Assembly: GCA_027488855.1 (NCBI GenBank)
Contig: JAIYAV010000387.1
Coordinates: 1-62,909, forward strand
Direction of reading: 5' to 3'
Source: Saprospiraceae bacterium
Lineage (GTDB): Bacteria; Bacteroidota; Bacteroidia; Chitinophagales; Saprospiraceae
DNA: 62,909 nt
The translations under genes were made by a program, and so were the position numbers. Positions 16,995-24,116 of this stretch are shown piece by piece. The first letter of the stretch is position 1. The number at the start of each line of letters is the position of its first letter. A model generated the notes under the pieces. It worked only from the letters and a program-made list of their open reading frames with translations. It was not told the DNA's origin and did not search any database.

Positions 16995-18962
16995 ATGATT
17001 GGAATTAAGCTAAAATTGCTGGTTTTAGTCGGCTTGGGGATATTGCCGAACCTTATTTTTGCCCAAGCTGGAAAAGTATTCTGGCCGAAAGTAAATGTGC
17101 CTAACGAAGTTAAAGGGCGATGGCATTTTGCTGAAAAAGACTTCTGGCTGGATTTCCAAGAATTTGGAGTGGACCGCGACAACCAAACTTGGCCGTATCA
17201 AAAAATCCAAAAGCGGGGTGACACCCTTTGGGTAAGCATCACTTTCAGATTTCACGAAGAACCGGTTGATTTAGAAATTATCCCGATGGGTTATGATTCC
17301 CTCAAAATTCGTACTGATGCAATAGCCATTTTTTTGCCTACGATAACCGGGGATTTTCGCGATTTTATCGTTTTAAAACGTTGGAATAGCATCGCCCAAA
17401 CGCCTCAGGAGTTCTATGACCACGCATTAATGTGCAGTAAAGTCATTGCCACGCCAGCGCCTAAAGATTACCAAAAACACATTGGGACGCCGATAAAACA
17501 AATCAGCGGAGACTGGGTGTCTAAGGCGAAAAAGCTAAATTCCTTTCCCGATTCTCTCGTTGGAGTCTGGATGAGCAGTTCAAATGAAACACCTTCATCA
17601 GAGGGGAAAAGAATGGTTATTCACCCGGATGGAATCTTATTGAAAACTGACCAAGTTTTCTACATAGAATTTTATCGATTGAATAGCCTTTGGGAGGCAA
17701 ATGGACGCTTTACATTTTCAGGAGATGGAAACTCTCCGTTCAATACCTTTCTTCTCGAGTTGCGCAAAGATACTCTGATCTATCATTATATGAATTGGGG
17801 CTGGGGATTTGGCTTACCACCAATCATTTTTACCAAAAAACGACCTAACCAGAGTACTCATTTGCCGAAATATTTTCAAAAAACCTATTTGGGATTTTAT
17901 GGAGAAACTGGTGAGAAAAAACCGGTAATTTTGCACAATGACCACAAAATCAAGATGAATGCCCAGGCGCTTTTTTGGGAAGGCCATCGATTCAAAATCA
18001 AACGGGTGTATGAAAATCAATTCTTTCCCCAGCAAGGGGAAAATACCCAGAGCTATGATGTATTTGTAGAAGATCCAGTAACACATCAGGAAAAGATACT
18101 GGAGATTTTATACAGTAAGCCTCATCGAACCCACTTTCTTTATGCCTTTGATTTCCCGACGCAAGAGGCAGACAATACCATCTACAACCTCCCCTGGCAT
18201 TTTTATCTGCCCAAATCAGGTGCATTGACCGCCGAAGAAATCTTTTATTTTGCCATCGCTTCTGGAGCTACTCTTTTCCTGATGATTATTTTTCTCTTTC
18301 TCCGCAATCGCCGCATCCGCCGCCAACGCCAACAAGCCCAACTCGCCCTACGCGGCATCCGGGCCCAACTCAATCCCCATTTCCTCTTCAACGCCCTGGC
18401 CTCCATTCAATCCCTGGTCAATCGCAACGATCAGGAGGGGGCCAATCGTTACCTTAGTGGATTTTCCAAACTCTTGCGGCATACCCTGTACCATTCGGAG
18501 CAGGATTACATCAGTTTGGAAGAGGAGTTGGCGCACCTGCGGCAATATTGTGAATTGGAAGCCTTGCGCAGCCCTTTTGAGTACACCATCAAAGTGGCCG
18601 AAAACATTGATGTATTCAACACCGAGGTTCCGAGCATGTTGCTGCAACCTTATGTGGAAAATGCTATTTTGCACGGCTTGCGTGAGCATCCGGGGCAGCC
18701 TAAATTGGAAGTTTGGATTCACCAGCAGGGCAAAAACCTGCGTTGTGAAATCACTGACAATGGCCAGGGCATCAAGGCAAGTCAGGAGCAGAAAAAGAAT
18801 ACCCCTGACTTTGCTCCCAAACTACACGGCATGGGTCTGAGCGCGGAACGGATTCGTTTGTTGAATTTGCGCTTGCGCAAAAAAATCACCCTAGAAGTCA
18901 TTGATCGTCAGCAAAATGAAAAACAGCCCGGTACTCGTATCCTCATCAACATCCCCCAATAA
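16995..18962 (+). CDS. LytS-type sensor histidine kinase
   Basis: This 655-residue membrane kinase starts with a signal peptide (to about residue 23, LIFAQ) and has a large extracytoplasmic region (24-410) with no recognised domain. It then has one membrane span (about 415-435, followed by RNRRIRRQRQ) and a LytS/YehU-type kinase core: the phospho-acceptor box LNPHFLFNAL with H462, a QPYVENAILHG N-box, and the ATP-lid motifs TDNGQGI and HGMGLSAERI. It phosphorylates a LytTR response regulator, here the gene starting 9 bp downstream. The signal is unknown; the sensor resembles surface-exposed lipid or glycan sensors only in being beta-rich. Confidence 0.93.
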   Translation: MIGIKLKLLVLVGLGILPNLIFAQAGKVFWPKVNVPNEVKGRWHFAEKDFWLDFQEFGVDRDNQTWPYQKIQKRGDTLWVSITFRFHEEPVDLEIIPMGYDSLKIRTDAIAIFLPTITGDFRDFIVLKRWNSIAQTPQEFYDHALMCSKVIATPAPKDYQKHIGTPIKQISGDWVSKAKKLNSFPDSLVGVWMSSSNETPSSEGKRMVIHPDGILLKTDQVFYIEFYRLNSLWEANGRFTFSGDGNSPFNTFLLELRKDTLIYHYMNWGWGFGLPPIIFTKKRPNQSTHLPKYFQKTYLGFYGETGEKKPVILHNDHKIKMNAQALFWEGHRFKIKRVYENQFFPQQGENTQSYDVFVEDPVTHQEKILEILYSKPHRTHFLYAFDFPTQEADNTIYNLPWHFYLPKSGALTAEEIFYFAIASGATLFLMIIFLFLRNRRIRRQRQQAQLALRGIRAQLNPHFLFNALASIQSLVNRNDQEGANRYLSGFSKLLRHTLYHSEQDYISLEEELAHLRQYCELEALRSPFEYTIKVAENIDVFNTEVPSMLLQPYVENAILHGLREHPGQPKLEVWIHQQGKNLRCEITDNGQGIKASQEQKKNTPDFAPKLHGMGLSAERIRLLNLRLRKKITLEVIDRQQNEKQPGTRILINIPQ

Positions 18963-18971
18963 CCCAATACC

Positions 18972-19706
18972 ATGAAAGCCATTCTAGTCGACGATGAGCA
19001 GAATAATCTGGAAAACCTACGCCTGCTACTGGCCAAATACTGCCCCGAAGTGCAGGTGTTGGCGAAGGCAACTACGGTCGCAGAAGCCCTGGAGCACTTT
19101 CGAGCTTATCAACCCGAGCTGATTTTCCTCGACATCGAAATGCCCGGCGGCAATGGCTTTGAATTATTGGATGCTTTGAAGGGCTACAATTTTGAAGTCA
19201 TTTTTGTCACCGCGTTTGACCATTATTCCCTGCGGGCCATCAAATATTCGGCGCTAGATTACCTGCTCAAACCCCTGGATATTGCCGATTTGCAGGCTGC
19301 AGTGCGCAAAGCACGGGAGCGCCTGCAAGGGCGCAGTTTTCAGCAACAAATAGATGTACTGCTGAGCCACTTGGGGCAAAATCCCCGAGCGGCGCGGATT
19401 GCGCTACCATCTGCCGAGCGGATCGATTTTGTAGAAATTGCCCAAATCGCTTATTGCCAAGGCGACAGCAACTATACCCACGTTAAGGTTGGCGACCAGG
19501 CTCCTGTCTTGGTCGCCAAAACCTTAAAGGAGTTTGAAGAATTGCTTAGCCCGCACGGTTTTTTTCGCACCCACCAGTCCTGGTTGGTCAACCTGGATTT
19601 TGTGGTTTCCTTTGTGCGCAAGGACGGGGGCTATGCCCTGATGCGGGATGGGGCGCAAGTGCCAGTGGCGCAGCAGAAGCGGAAAGATTTTTTAGGAAAA
19701 ATTTGA
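18972..19706 (+). CDS. LytTR-family response regulator
   Basis: This 244-residue transcription factor pairs with the kinase gene ending 9 bp upstream. Residues 1-120 form a receiver domain with the acidic pair D7/D8, phospho-acceptor D54 in LIFLDIEMP and K109-region LLKPLD. Residues about 140-244 are a LytTR DNA-binding domain (ARIALPSAERIDFVEIAQIAYCQGDSNYTHV in outline, FFRTHQSWLVNL). LytTR regulators bind paired direct repeats upstream of targets. The targets cannot be identified here. Confidence 0.95.
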   Translation: MKAILVDDEQNNLENLRLLLAKYCPEVQVLAKATTVAEALEHFRAYQPELIFLDIEMPGGNGFELLDALKGYNFEVIFVTAFDHYSLRAIKYSALDYLLKPLDIADLQAAVRKARERLQGRSFQQQIDVLLSHLGQNPRAARIALPSAERIDFVEIAQIAYCQGDSNYTHVKVGDQAPVLVAKTLKEFEELLSPHGFFRTHQSWLVNLDFVVSFVRKDGGYALMRDGAQVPVAQQKRKDFLGKI

Positions 19707-19741
19707 AAAATATTTTGCGCCAAAAACTGTTTTGTATTTTT

Positions 19742-19957
19742 ACGTGAATTTTGAATTAATTATATTGAGAATCAATACTGTGCGACTTCTCCGAAGTCGT
19801 AAAAAACTCATTTGAAACATTTCTACAAATGTACGACTTCTACGAAGTCGATCTGATGACCTCGGAGAGGTCTCACATTTGTAGAAAATGGTGGTATTGA
19901 AGATTTTACGACTTCGTAGAAGTCGCACATTTTGCGCAGTTAATCCAAAATTCACGT
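19742..19957. repeat. 216-bp nested palindrome with CGACTTC/GAAGTCG hairpins
   Basis: The outer arms acgtgaattttgaattaa (19742-19759) and ttaatccaaaattcacgt (19940-19957) are inverted. Inside are tgcgacttctccgaagtcgt, the perfect palindrome cgacttctacgaagtcg, a gacctcggagaggtc hairpin, and acgacttcgtagaagtcgca. A further inverted pair is ctacaaatgt/acatttgtag. The element fills the gap between the LytTR regulator and the DUF2442 gene; no coding potential is credible. Confidence 0.8.
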
Positions 19958-19988
19958 TATTTTTAAAGAAAATGCAAGAACTATAAAC

Positions 19989-20270
19989 ATGATCCACCTC
20001 ATCAAATCAATCCTTCATGTAGAACCCTACACCATCACCGTCCGCTACAACACAGGCGAAATCCTCGCTATTCCCTTCAAAGAACGCCTCCAAACCTGGG
20101 CAACTACTCCCGATAGCCCCTTCACCCAATTGCTACAAGAAGATTATTTCACCCAGGTTCAACTTGACCCTGAGGCAGAAACCTTGGTTTGGCCCAATGG
20201 GCTGGATTTTTGCCCAGATACCCTTCACGAGTGGGCACTCGAAGCTGCTACGTCAGTTTCCACCATCTAA
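19989..20270 (+). CDS. DUF2442 domain protein
   Basis: This small protein of 93 residues matches the DUF2442 pattern: a beta-strand lead (VEPYTITVRYNTGEILAIPF), then LDPEAETLVWPNGLDFCPDTLHEWA near the end. DUF2442 proteins are small, often encoded beside DUF4160 or toxin-antitoxin-like partners, with no established function. Here it is alone, following the palindrome at 19742-19957, and its stop lies 2 bp from the stop of the convergent gene. Confidence 0.8.
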   Translation: MIHLIKSILHVEPYTITVRYNTGEILAIPFKERLQTWATTPDSPFTQLLQEDYFTQVQLDPEAETLVWPNGLDFCPDTLHEWALEAATSVSTI

Positions 20271-20272
20271 CC

Positions 20273-21787
20273 CTACCCCCGCCGTTTCCCCAAACTCCCC
20301 CAAACCATACCCCACAATTCTTCAAACGGAATCACTTCCACCTCATACCCTTGCGGACTCATCTGTAGCGGATATTGCTCCAATAATTTCAAATAACGTT
20401 CCGCCCGTGGCAGGACAGTTTGTGGATGAAAATGCGCCTTGGGAATTTGCAACAACAGCCGAATGAACACATTACAGCGGTAATTTTCATCCTGTTTCAG
20501 GTAGCGGCTGCAATACCGCTCGATGGCTTCCATGCGGCTGATCACGGCATCGTGGCGTTTTTGGGCGATGAGGAACAAAATCTGGATGATTAAAATGGGG
20601 ATGTTCATGCCTTTTTTATCCTTGGAAAAAATGGGCACCTCGTTGAGAAACTTGGTGAGTCGAAATTTGCTTGGCGCTGTAGTTGTGCTGGAGTGGAGTT
20701 TGCCAATAAACTGCAGGTATTCCAACCAGGCTTCATAAATTTTCCATTTTTCCATGGCTCGTTTGCCCAGCGAGTTGAATAGGGGATGGTTGGTGGCGTA
20801 TTGCCAAACCTGGTACGCCTCGGCATAATTGTGGGTGTGTAGTGCCAAAATCAGGCACAATTCGCGGTTTTTGAACCAATTGTAAGCCCCTTCTTTTTCC
20901 AGTTCCAGTGCTTTTTCCACTACTTTCCGTCCGGCAGGGTAATCTTTGAGCTGAATGTAACAAACCAGTTTTTGGTACAAAAAAGTCAAAAAGGCCGCTT
21001 TGGGCACAAACTCAATCGCCTTCAATGCGACCAACGCCTCATCACAAGCTTGCGCGGCCTCTTCGTAATTGACTTCGCCCATCAATGCCGCTACTTTGAG
21101 CAAATACACATGGCGCAAAAAATGGTAAGAACGATGCTGTTCCTGCAAAGGTGCCAATTGCTCATAATAGGCCCGGGCAGGCGAGGCTTCAGTTGCCGCA
21201 TTTTGATCAAACAAATGACTGTACACCAGGCGGATGTACAAGTCTTCGGCCAGGTTTTCACTTTGCCAAAGCTGGACGTATTGGTTGTGCAATTCGTCGT
21301 AATGTTTCAGTTTGCGGGCATCGGGTTGGCGGGTGGAATAATAAAGGCGCAGGATCTTGCTGATGTTGACCAGCAATTCGGAAAACTGATAGTATTGAGC
21401 ACGTTTGAAAATTTTGAGTGCCAAATCCACTGCTACTTTGCTGGCGCCTCGATTGAGCAGAATTTTTACGGCGGCCCATTCCTTGCAGCAGCTGATGTAG
21501 GCCCGATCCCAGTCGGAATAACCCGCTTGTTTGACGTCGATGAAAAAAATCGCGTTGACCAGGCGGTTTTTGAGCTGGTTTTTGAGTTTGCGGTAGGCGT
21601 GATCGGTAGGCGCGGCACTAAAGTAGTACTGTGCCGCCTCTTCATCGGTGCTGAACTCTCGTGAAGCAATTTTTACATAAAAGCTGTTGACCATTGAAAC
21701 GCGACCTTGCTCGGCTTGCCCTAGCAATTCAATGGATTTGAGTTTGTTGCGGCTGACCAGATCAACCAAATCCTGAATGATTTCCAT
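20273..21787 (-). CDS. Hypothetical TPR-like helical-repeat protein
   Basis: This 504-residue protein has no signal peptide or membrane span and is almost wholly alpha-helical, with helix pairs of TPR type (AAQACDEALVALKAIEF, AGRKVVEKALELEKEG, YAEAYQVWQYATNHPLF). I do not recognise the family and see no enzymatic motif; a cytoplasmic scaffold role is the most that can be inferred. It ends 2 bp from the convergent DUF2442 gene. The 566-bp gap upstream contains no gene, only a cctgtttgcagacagg hairpin (about 21820) and the GC-rich hairpin at 22060-22089. Confidence 0.75.
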   Translation of the reverse strand: MEIIQDLVDLVSRNKLKSIELLGQAEQGRVSMVNSFYVKIASREFSTDEEAAQYYFSAAPTDHAYRKLKNQLKNRLVNAIFFIDVKQAGYSDWDRAYISCCKEWAAVKILLNRGASKVAVDLALKIFKRAQYYQFSELLVNISKILRLYYSTRQPDARKLKHYDELHNQYVQLWQSENLAEDLYIRLVYSHLFDQNAATEASPARAYYEQLAPLQEQHRSYHFLRHVYLLKVAALMGEVNYEEAAQACDEALVALKAIEFVPKAAFLTFLYQKLVCYIQLKDYPAGRKVVEKALELEKEGAYNWFKNRELCLILALHTHNYAEAYQVWQYATNHPLFNSLGKRAMEKWKIYEAWLEYLQFIGKLHSSTTTAPSKFRLTKFLNEVPIFSKDKKGMNIPILIIQILFLIAQKRHDAVISRMEAIERYCSRYLKQDENYRCNVFIRLLLQIPKAHFHPQTVLPRAERYLKLLEQYPLQMSPQGYEVEVIPFEELWGMVWGSLGKRRG

Positions 21788-22059
21788 AATACTCTCATTG
21801 TTGAACGAACGGAGAAATGCCTGTTTGCAGACAGGTTGAGCGCAAATGGAAATTGTCTAATAAAAGGTTGTAGTTGGAAATTGTAATAAAGGCAAGCAAT
21901 TGATGCTTCAAATATTCTGGTTTTTTTTGAAAGAAGCAATAGCGAGTCAAAAAAAAAGCCCATCAAAGATGAGCCTGTACTTGCCTTACATAAAACTATT
22001 GTTTACACAACCTTTCTAATCGCTGGATTTTCAAATAAATGAGTCGCTTGGTAAAGCAG

Positions 22060-22089
22060 GGGAGAGGGGGACTGTGAACCCCCTCTCCC
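22060..22089. other. GC-rich hairpin in the 21.8-22.3 kb gap
   Basis: GGGAGAGGGGG (22060-22070) pairs perfectly with CCCCCTCTCCC (22079-22089) around an 8-nt loop. There is no T run on either strand, so it is not a standard terminator. The remainder of the 21788-22286 gap shows nothing I can assign. Confidence 0.5.
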
Positions 22090-22286
22090 TGTCTTGCTAA
22101 TCACCCTTCGTTAACAATGATCCTCTTTTATTAAAAATCATGGGTCAAAGATAGAGGGGTAGTAAGTGGCGTGCAGTACCAAAAGAATGCTTGACGTTCC
22201 AGCGCAGAATGGGTGGAAAAGTTGAATGGAGAGGTTGTAAATTGTTGATATTTAGGTGTTAATAAAAATACTCGCGTTGTAAAACA

Positions 22287-22323
22287 CGAAAGGCTGCTGT
22301 ACATTTTGCACAGCAGCCTTTCG
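22287..22323 (-). terminator. Intrinsic terminator of the 22354 lipoprotein gene
   Basis: CGAAAGGCTGCTGT (22287-22300) and ACAGCAGCCTTTCG (22310-22323) form a perfect 14-bp stem with a 9-nt loop, 30 bp after the minus-strand stop. The minus strand then reads TGTTTTAC. Confidence 0.8.
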
Positions 22324-22353
22324 TAGGAGCAGGTTAAAATCAGCAGATTTAAC

Positions 22354-22884
22354 TTAGTCTGCGATTCTTTTGTAATTGTCCGCCAGCGTAGTATTCACAT
22401 TGCAGAACAGCGACAACACAATCCAGTATTGATCACGGGTACCTTTTGAGCGCAGGGCGATATTGTCCTTATCGGTCAATTGCAGGAGCATCAGGGTGCG
22501 GTCAGCATCAGCCATGTCTTCCTTTTTTTCAATCGGAATTTCGATGCGGCCATTGCGGAAAAACCCAATGTCACTCATGCCACAAGAAGGACGGCCATCA
22601 TCCAAAGGATTACCTGTAATGTCAACTTTGACCCGATCAGGACCAGCATATTTGATGCTGATCTGTTTCCAGATGCCTTTGTCAGGATAGTTGGCGGTAA
22701 CGTAAGTGCCGTAAAGCTCCTGCATTTGCGCCGCTTTTTGGTAACTTTCTTCTTTCGGAGCGGCTGCTGGTGCAGCTTTTTCCGTGGTCAATTCTTCCGG
22801 TGCTGCTTCTTTTACGGTTTTATCGTTTTTACAGGCGCTCACTGCGGCCAACAAGAGCAGACTGAATGCAAACTTTTTGATCAT
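22354..22884 (-). CDS. Hypothetical lipoprotein
   Basis: This 176-residue lipoprotein has a type II signal peptide with lipobox LAAVSAC (C18). After the Cys comes a low-complexity linker rich in Ala, Glu, Pro and Lys (to about residue 50), then a compact globular domain (YGTYVTANYPDKGIWKQISIKY...DQYWIVLSLF) that I do not recognise. The leading KND after Cys is compatible with outer-membrane sorting. It has its own terminator at 22287-22323 and a -7 box at 22908-22915. A candidate small RNA lies just upstream. Confidence 0.8.
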   Translation of the reverse strand: MIKKFAFSLLLLAAVSACKNDKTVKEAAPEELTTEKAAPAAAPKEESYQKAAQMQELYGTYVTANYPDKGIWKQISIKYAGPDRVKVDITGNPLDDGRPSCGMSDIGFFRNGRIEIPIEKKEDMADADRTLMLLQLTDKDNIALRSKGTRDQYWIVLSLFCNVNTTLADNYKRIAD

Positions 22885-22907
22885 AGGATTATCGATTGGT
22901 TAGCGGG

Positions 22908-22915
22908 CAAAGGTA
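22908..22915 (-). promoter_or_regulatory. -7 box TACCTTTG for the 22884 gene
   Basis: The minus strand reads TACCTTTG, 23 nt before the ATG at 22884. It fits TAnnTTTG; there is no clear -33 TTG. Confidence 0.45.
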
Positions 22916-22948
22916 AAGAATAGACTTTAGCTATAATAGAATGGCCCT

Positions 22949-23050
22949 AAAAAAAGTAAAGCCGCAATCCGAAGATTGCAGCTTCCTTAACCTACATCAG
23001 ATCGCAAGCTCTTTACATAGATTCTGGGGAAAAAAAATTTCAGATCTGAT
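22949..23050 (-). ncRNA. Candidate small RNA or attenuated leader
   Basis: On the minus strand a TATCTTTG -7 box (complement of 23055-23062) lies 27 bp past the stop of the 23089 gene. About 100 nt downstream is a terminator-like hairpin (22959-22984, stem AAGCYGCAATC/GATTGCRGCTT around CGAA) followed by seven T residues (22949-22955). Inside, CATCAGATC (22995-23003) pairs with GATCTGATG (23043-23051). No small reading frame is evident. It could also be an attenuator of the 22354-22884 lipoprotein gene, which however has a closer -7 box. No -33 TTG is found at 20 nt. Confidence 0.45.
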
Positions 23051-23054
23051 GCCC

Positions 23055-23062
23055 CAAAGATA
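23055..23062 (-). promoter_or_regulatory. -7 box TATCTTTG in the 22.9-23.1 kb gap
   Basis: A perfect match to TAnnTTTG on the minus strand, the same octamer used before gatB, lpxD, hemC and the Rpn gene. It would start transcription near 23050, heading to the hairpin at 22959-22984. Confidence 0.5.
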
Positions 23063-23088
23063 GAACCTATGTATTAACGCAATATGAA

Positions 23089-23694
23089 TTATTTGCGAAT
23101 TGTTTTGAGATAAGCCTTGTCGCCAACATTCAGTACAACGGTGTACTCACCAGCAGGCAACTTGCTCAAGTTGTAACGTTTTTCCACCTTCACTACGTTG
23201 CGTACCTCATCTTCGTATACCAGAATACCTTCAGCATCCTCAATTCTGAGTTTCAAGGTAGTCAGTTGGTTGTTCAATAGGCTCACATCCAGCAATTGTC
23301 CGGCTGTCTTTACCATAGGAGCAAAAAACAGCTTCCGATCGTTGATGTTCAGGCTCAGGCCAGTTCTGGTGATTGAGATAGGTTGTTCGGTTTCACGAAG
23401 CCCGGTGCTCACCACTAGTTTGTACTTGCCATCAGACAATTCGTTCAGGTTCAAGACCCGTGCATATTCAGCGTTGGTGATTTCTTCTTCCAACAGAACC
23501 CCTTCCAGAGCACTTTCCAAGCGGATAGTGGTTGATCCTTTAAGGTTCTTCAGTACCAGACTTACTTTTTTCTCGCTTCCAATTGAATTGATGGAGATAA
23601 AAGGATTGTCGATTTTGGCTTGCATAGCTAATGGCAATACGAACAGAACCGAAAGCAATACAAGACGGGCGGTAGTTTTCAAAATGTCCTTCAT
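23089..23694 (-). CDS. Secreted protein with two sorting-domain-like beta repeats
   Basis: This 201-residue protein starts at the Met at 23694, which opens a signal peptide (MKDILKTTARLVLL...LAMQA); a longer frame to 23781 would add residues upstream of the -7 box. The mature part has two beta-sandwich repeats, each closing with a pattern seen in T9SS sorting domains: LNLNELSDGKYKLVVS and YNLSKLPAGEYTVVLNV, ending in AYLKTIRK. It lacks the YPNP opening of a real sorting domain and has no cargo domain. Function is unknown. Confidence 0.75.
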   Translation of the reverse strand: MKDILKTTARLVLLSVLFVLPLAMQAKIDNPFISINSIGSEKKVSLVLKNLKGSTTIRLESALEGVLLEEEITNAEYARVLNLNELSDGKYKLVVSTGLRETEQPISITRTGLSLNINDRKLFFAPMVKTAGQLLDVSLLNNQLTTLKLRIEDAEGILVYEDEVRNVVKVEKRYNLSKLPAGEYTVVLNVGDKAYLKTIRK

Positions 23695-23765
23695 AACAAC
23701 AGTTTTTGTGTTTACTAAAAAGTTTGGGTTAAAATCGAAAAGTTGTGTTTGGGTGCTTACAAGGA

Positions 23766-23773
23766 CAAAATTA
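23766..23773 (-). promoter_or_regulatory. -7 box TAATTTTG upstream of the 23694 gene
   Basis: The minus strand reads TAATTTTG, 71 nt before the ATG at 23694. The 23774-24060 remainder of this 423-bp gap is AT-rich with no gene or further signal that I can support. Confidence 0.4.
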
Positions 23774-24059
23774 CGCCACATTGGGTGGCCGCGCTACGCC
23801 AAAATTGATCTATTTTGATGCTATTTTACCCCAACTATTGGTGTGCCTATCTTTTATGGTTAATATTGGCGGTATTTTAGAATATAATTTTCCGTTTGGC
23901 TCGTTTCAGCTATAAAAATTCATGTAAAAGGGCCAGAAGCGACAAAAATTTTTTTTGGCTTAGTTTAAAAATGAAAAGAAGTTGAAAAAACGCCAGTTTT
24001 TGCAATAAAACATCATGTAGGGGGCGGTTTAAGGCTGTATAGCTAAAAATTTCTAGGAC

Positions 24060-24100
24060 AAAAAAGGTGAAAGCAGGCCAAGCCATACTTTCACCTTTTT
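24060..24100 (-). terminator. Intrinsic terminator of the M4 peptidase gene
   Basis: AAAAAGGTGAAAG (24061-24073) and CTTTCACCTTTTT (24088-24100) form a 13-bp stem just after the minus-strand stop at 24117; the minus strand continues into a T run. Confidence 0.8.
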
Positions 24101-24116
24101 CTTTTATACGTTCCTT

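Noticed and set aside
19989-20270. DUF2442 as part of a toxin-antitoxin pair
   Set aside because: The convergent partner is a 504-residue helical protein on the other strand, not a DUF4160 or toxin gene.
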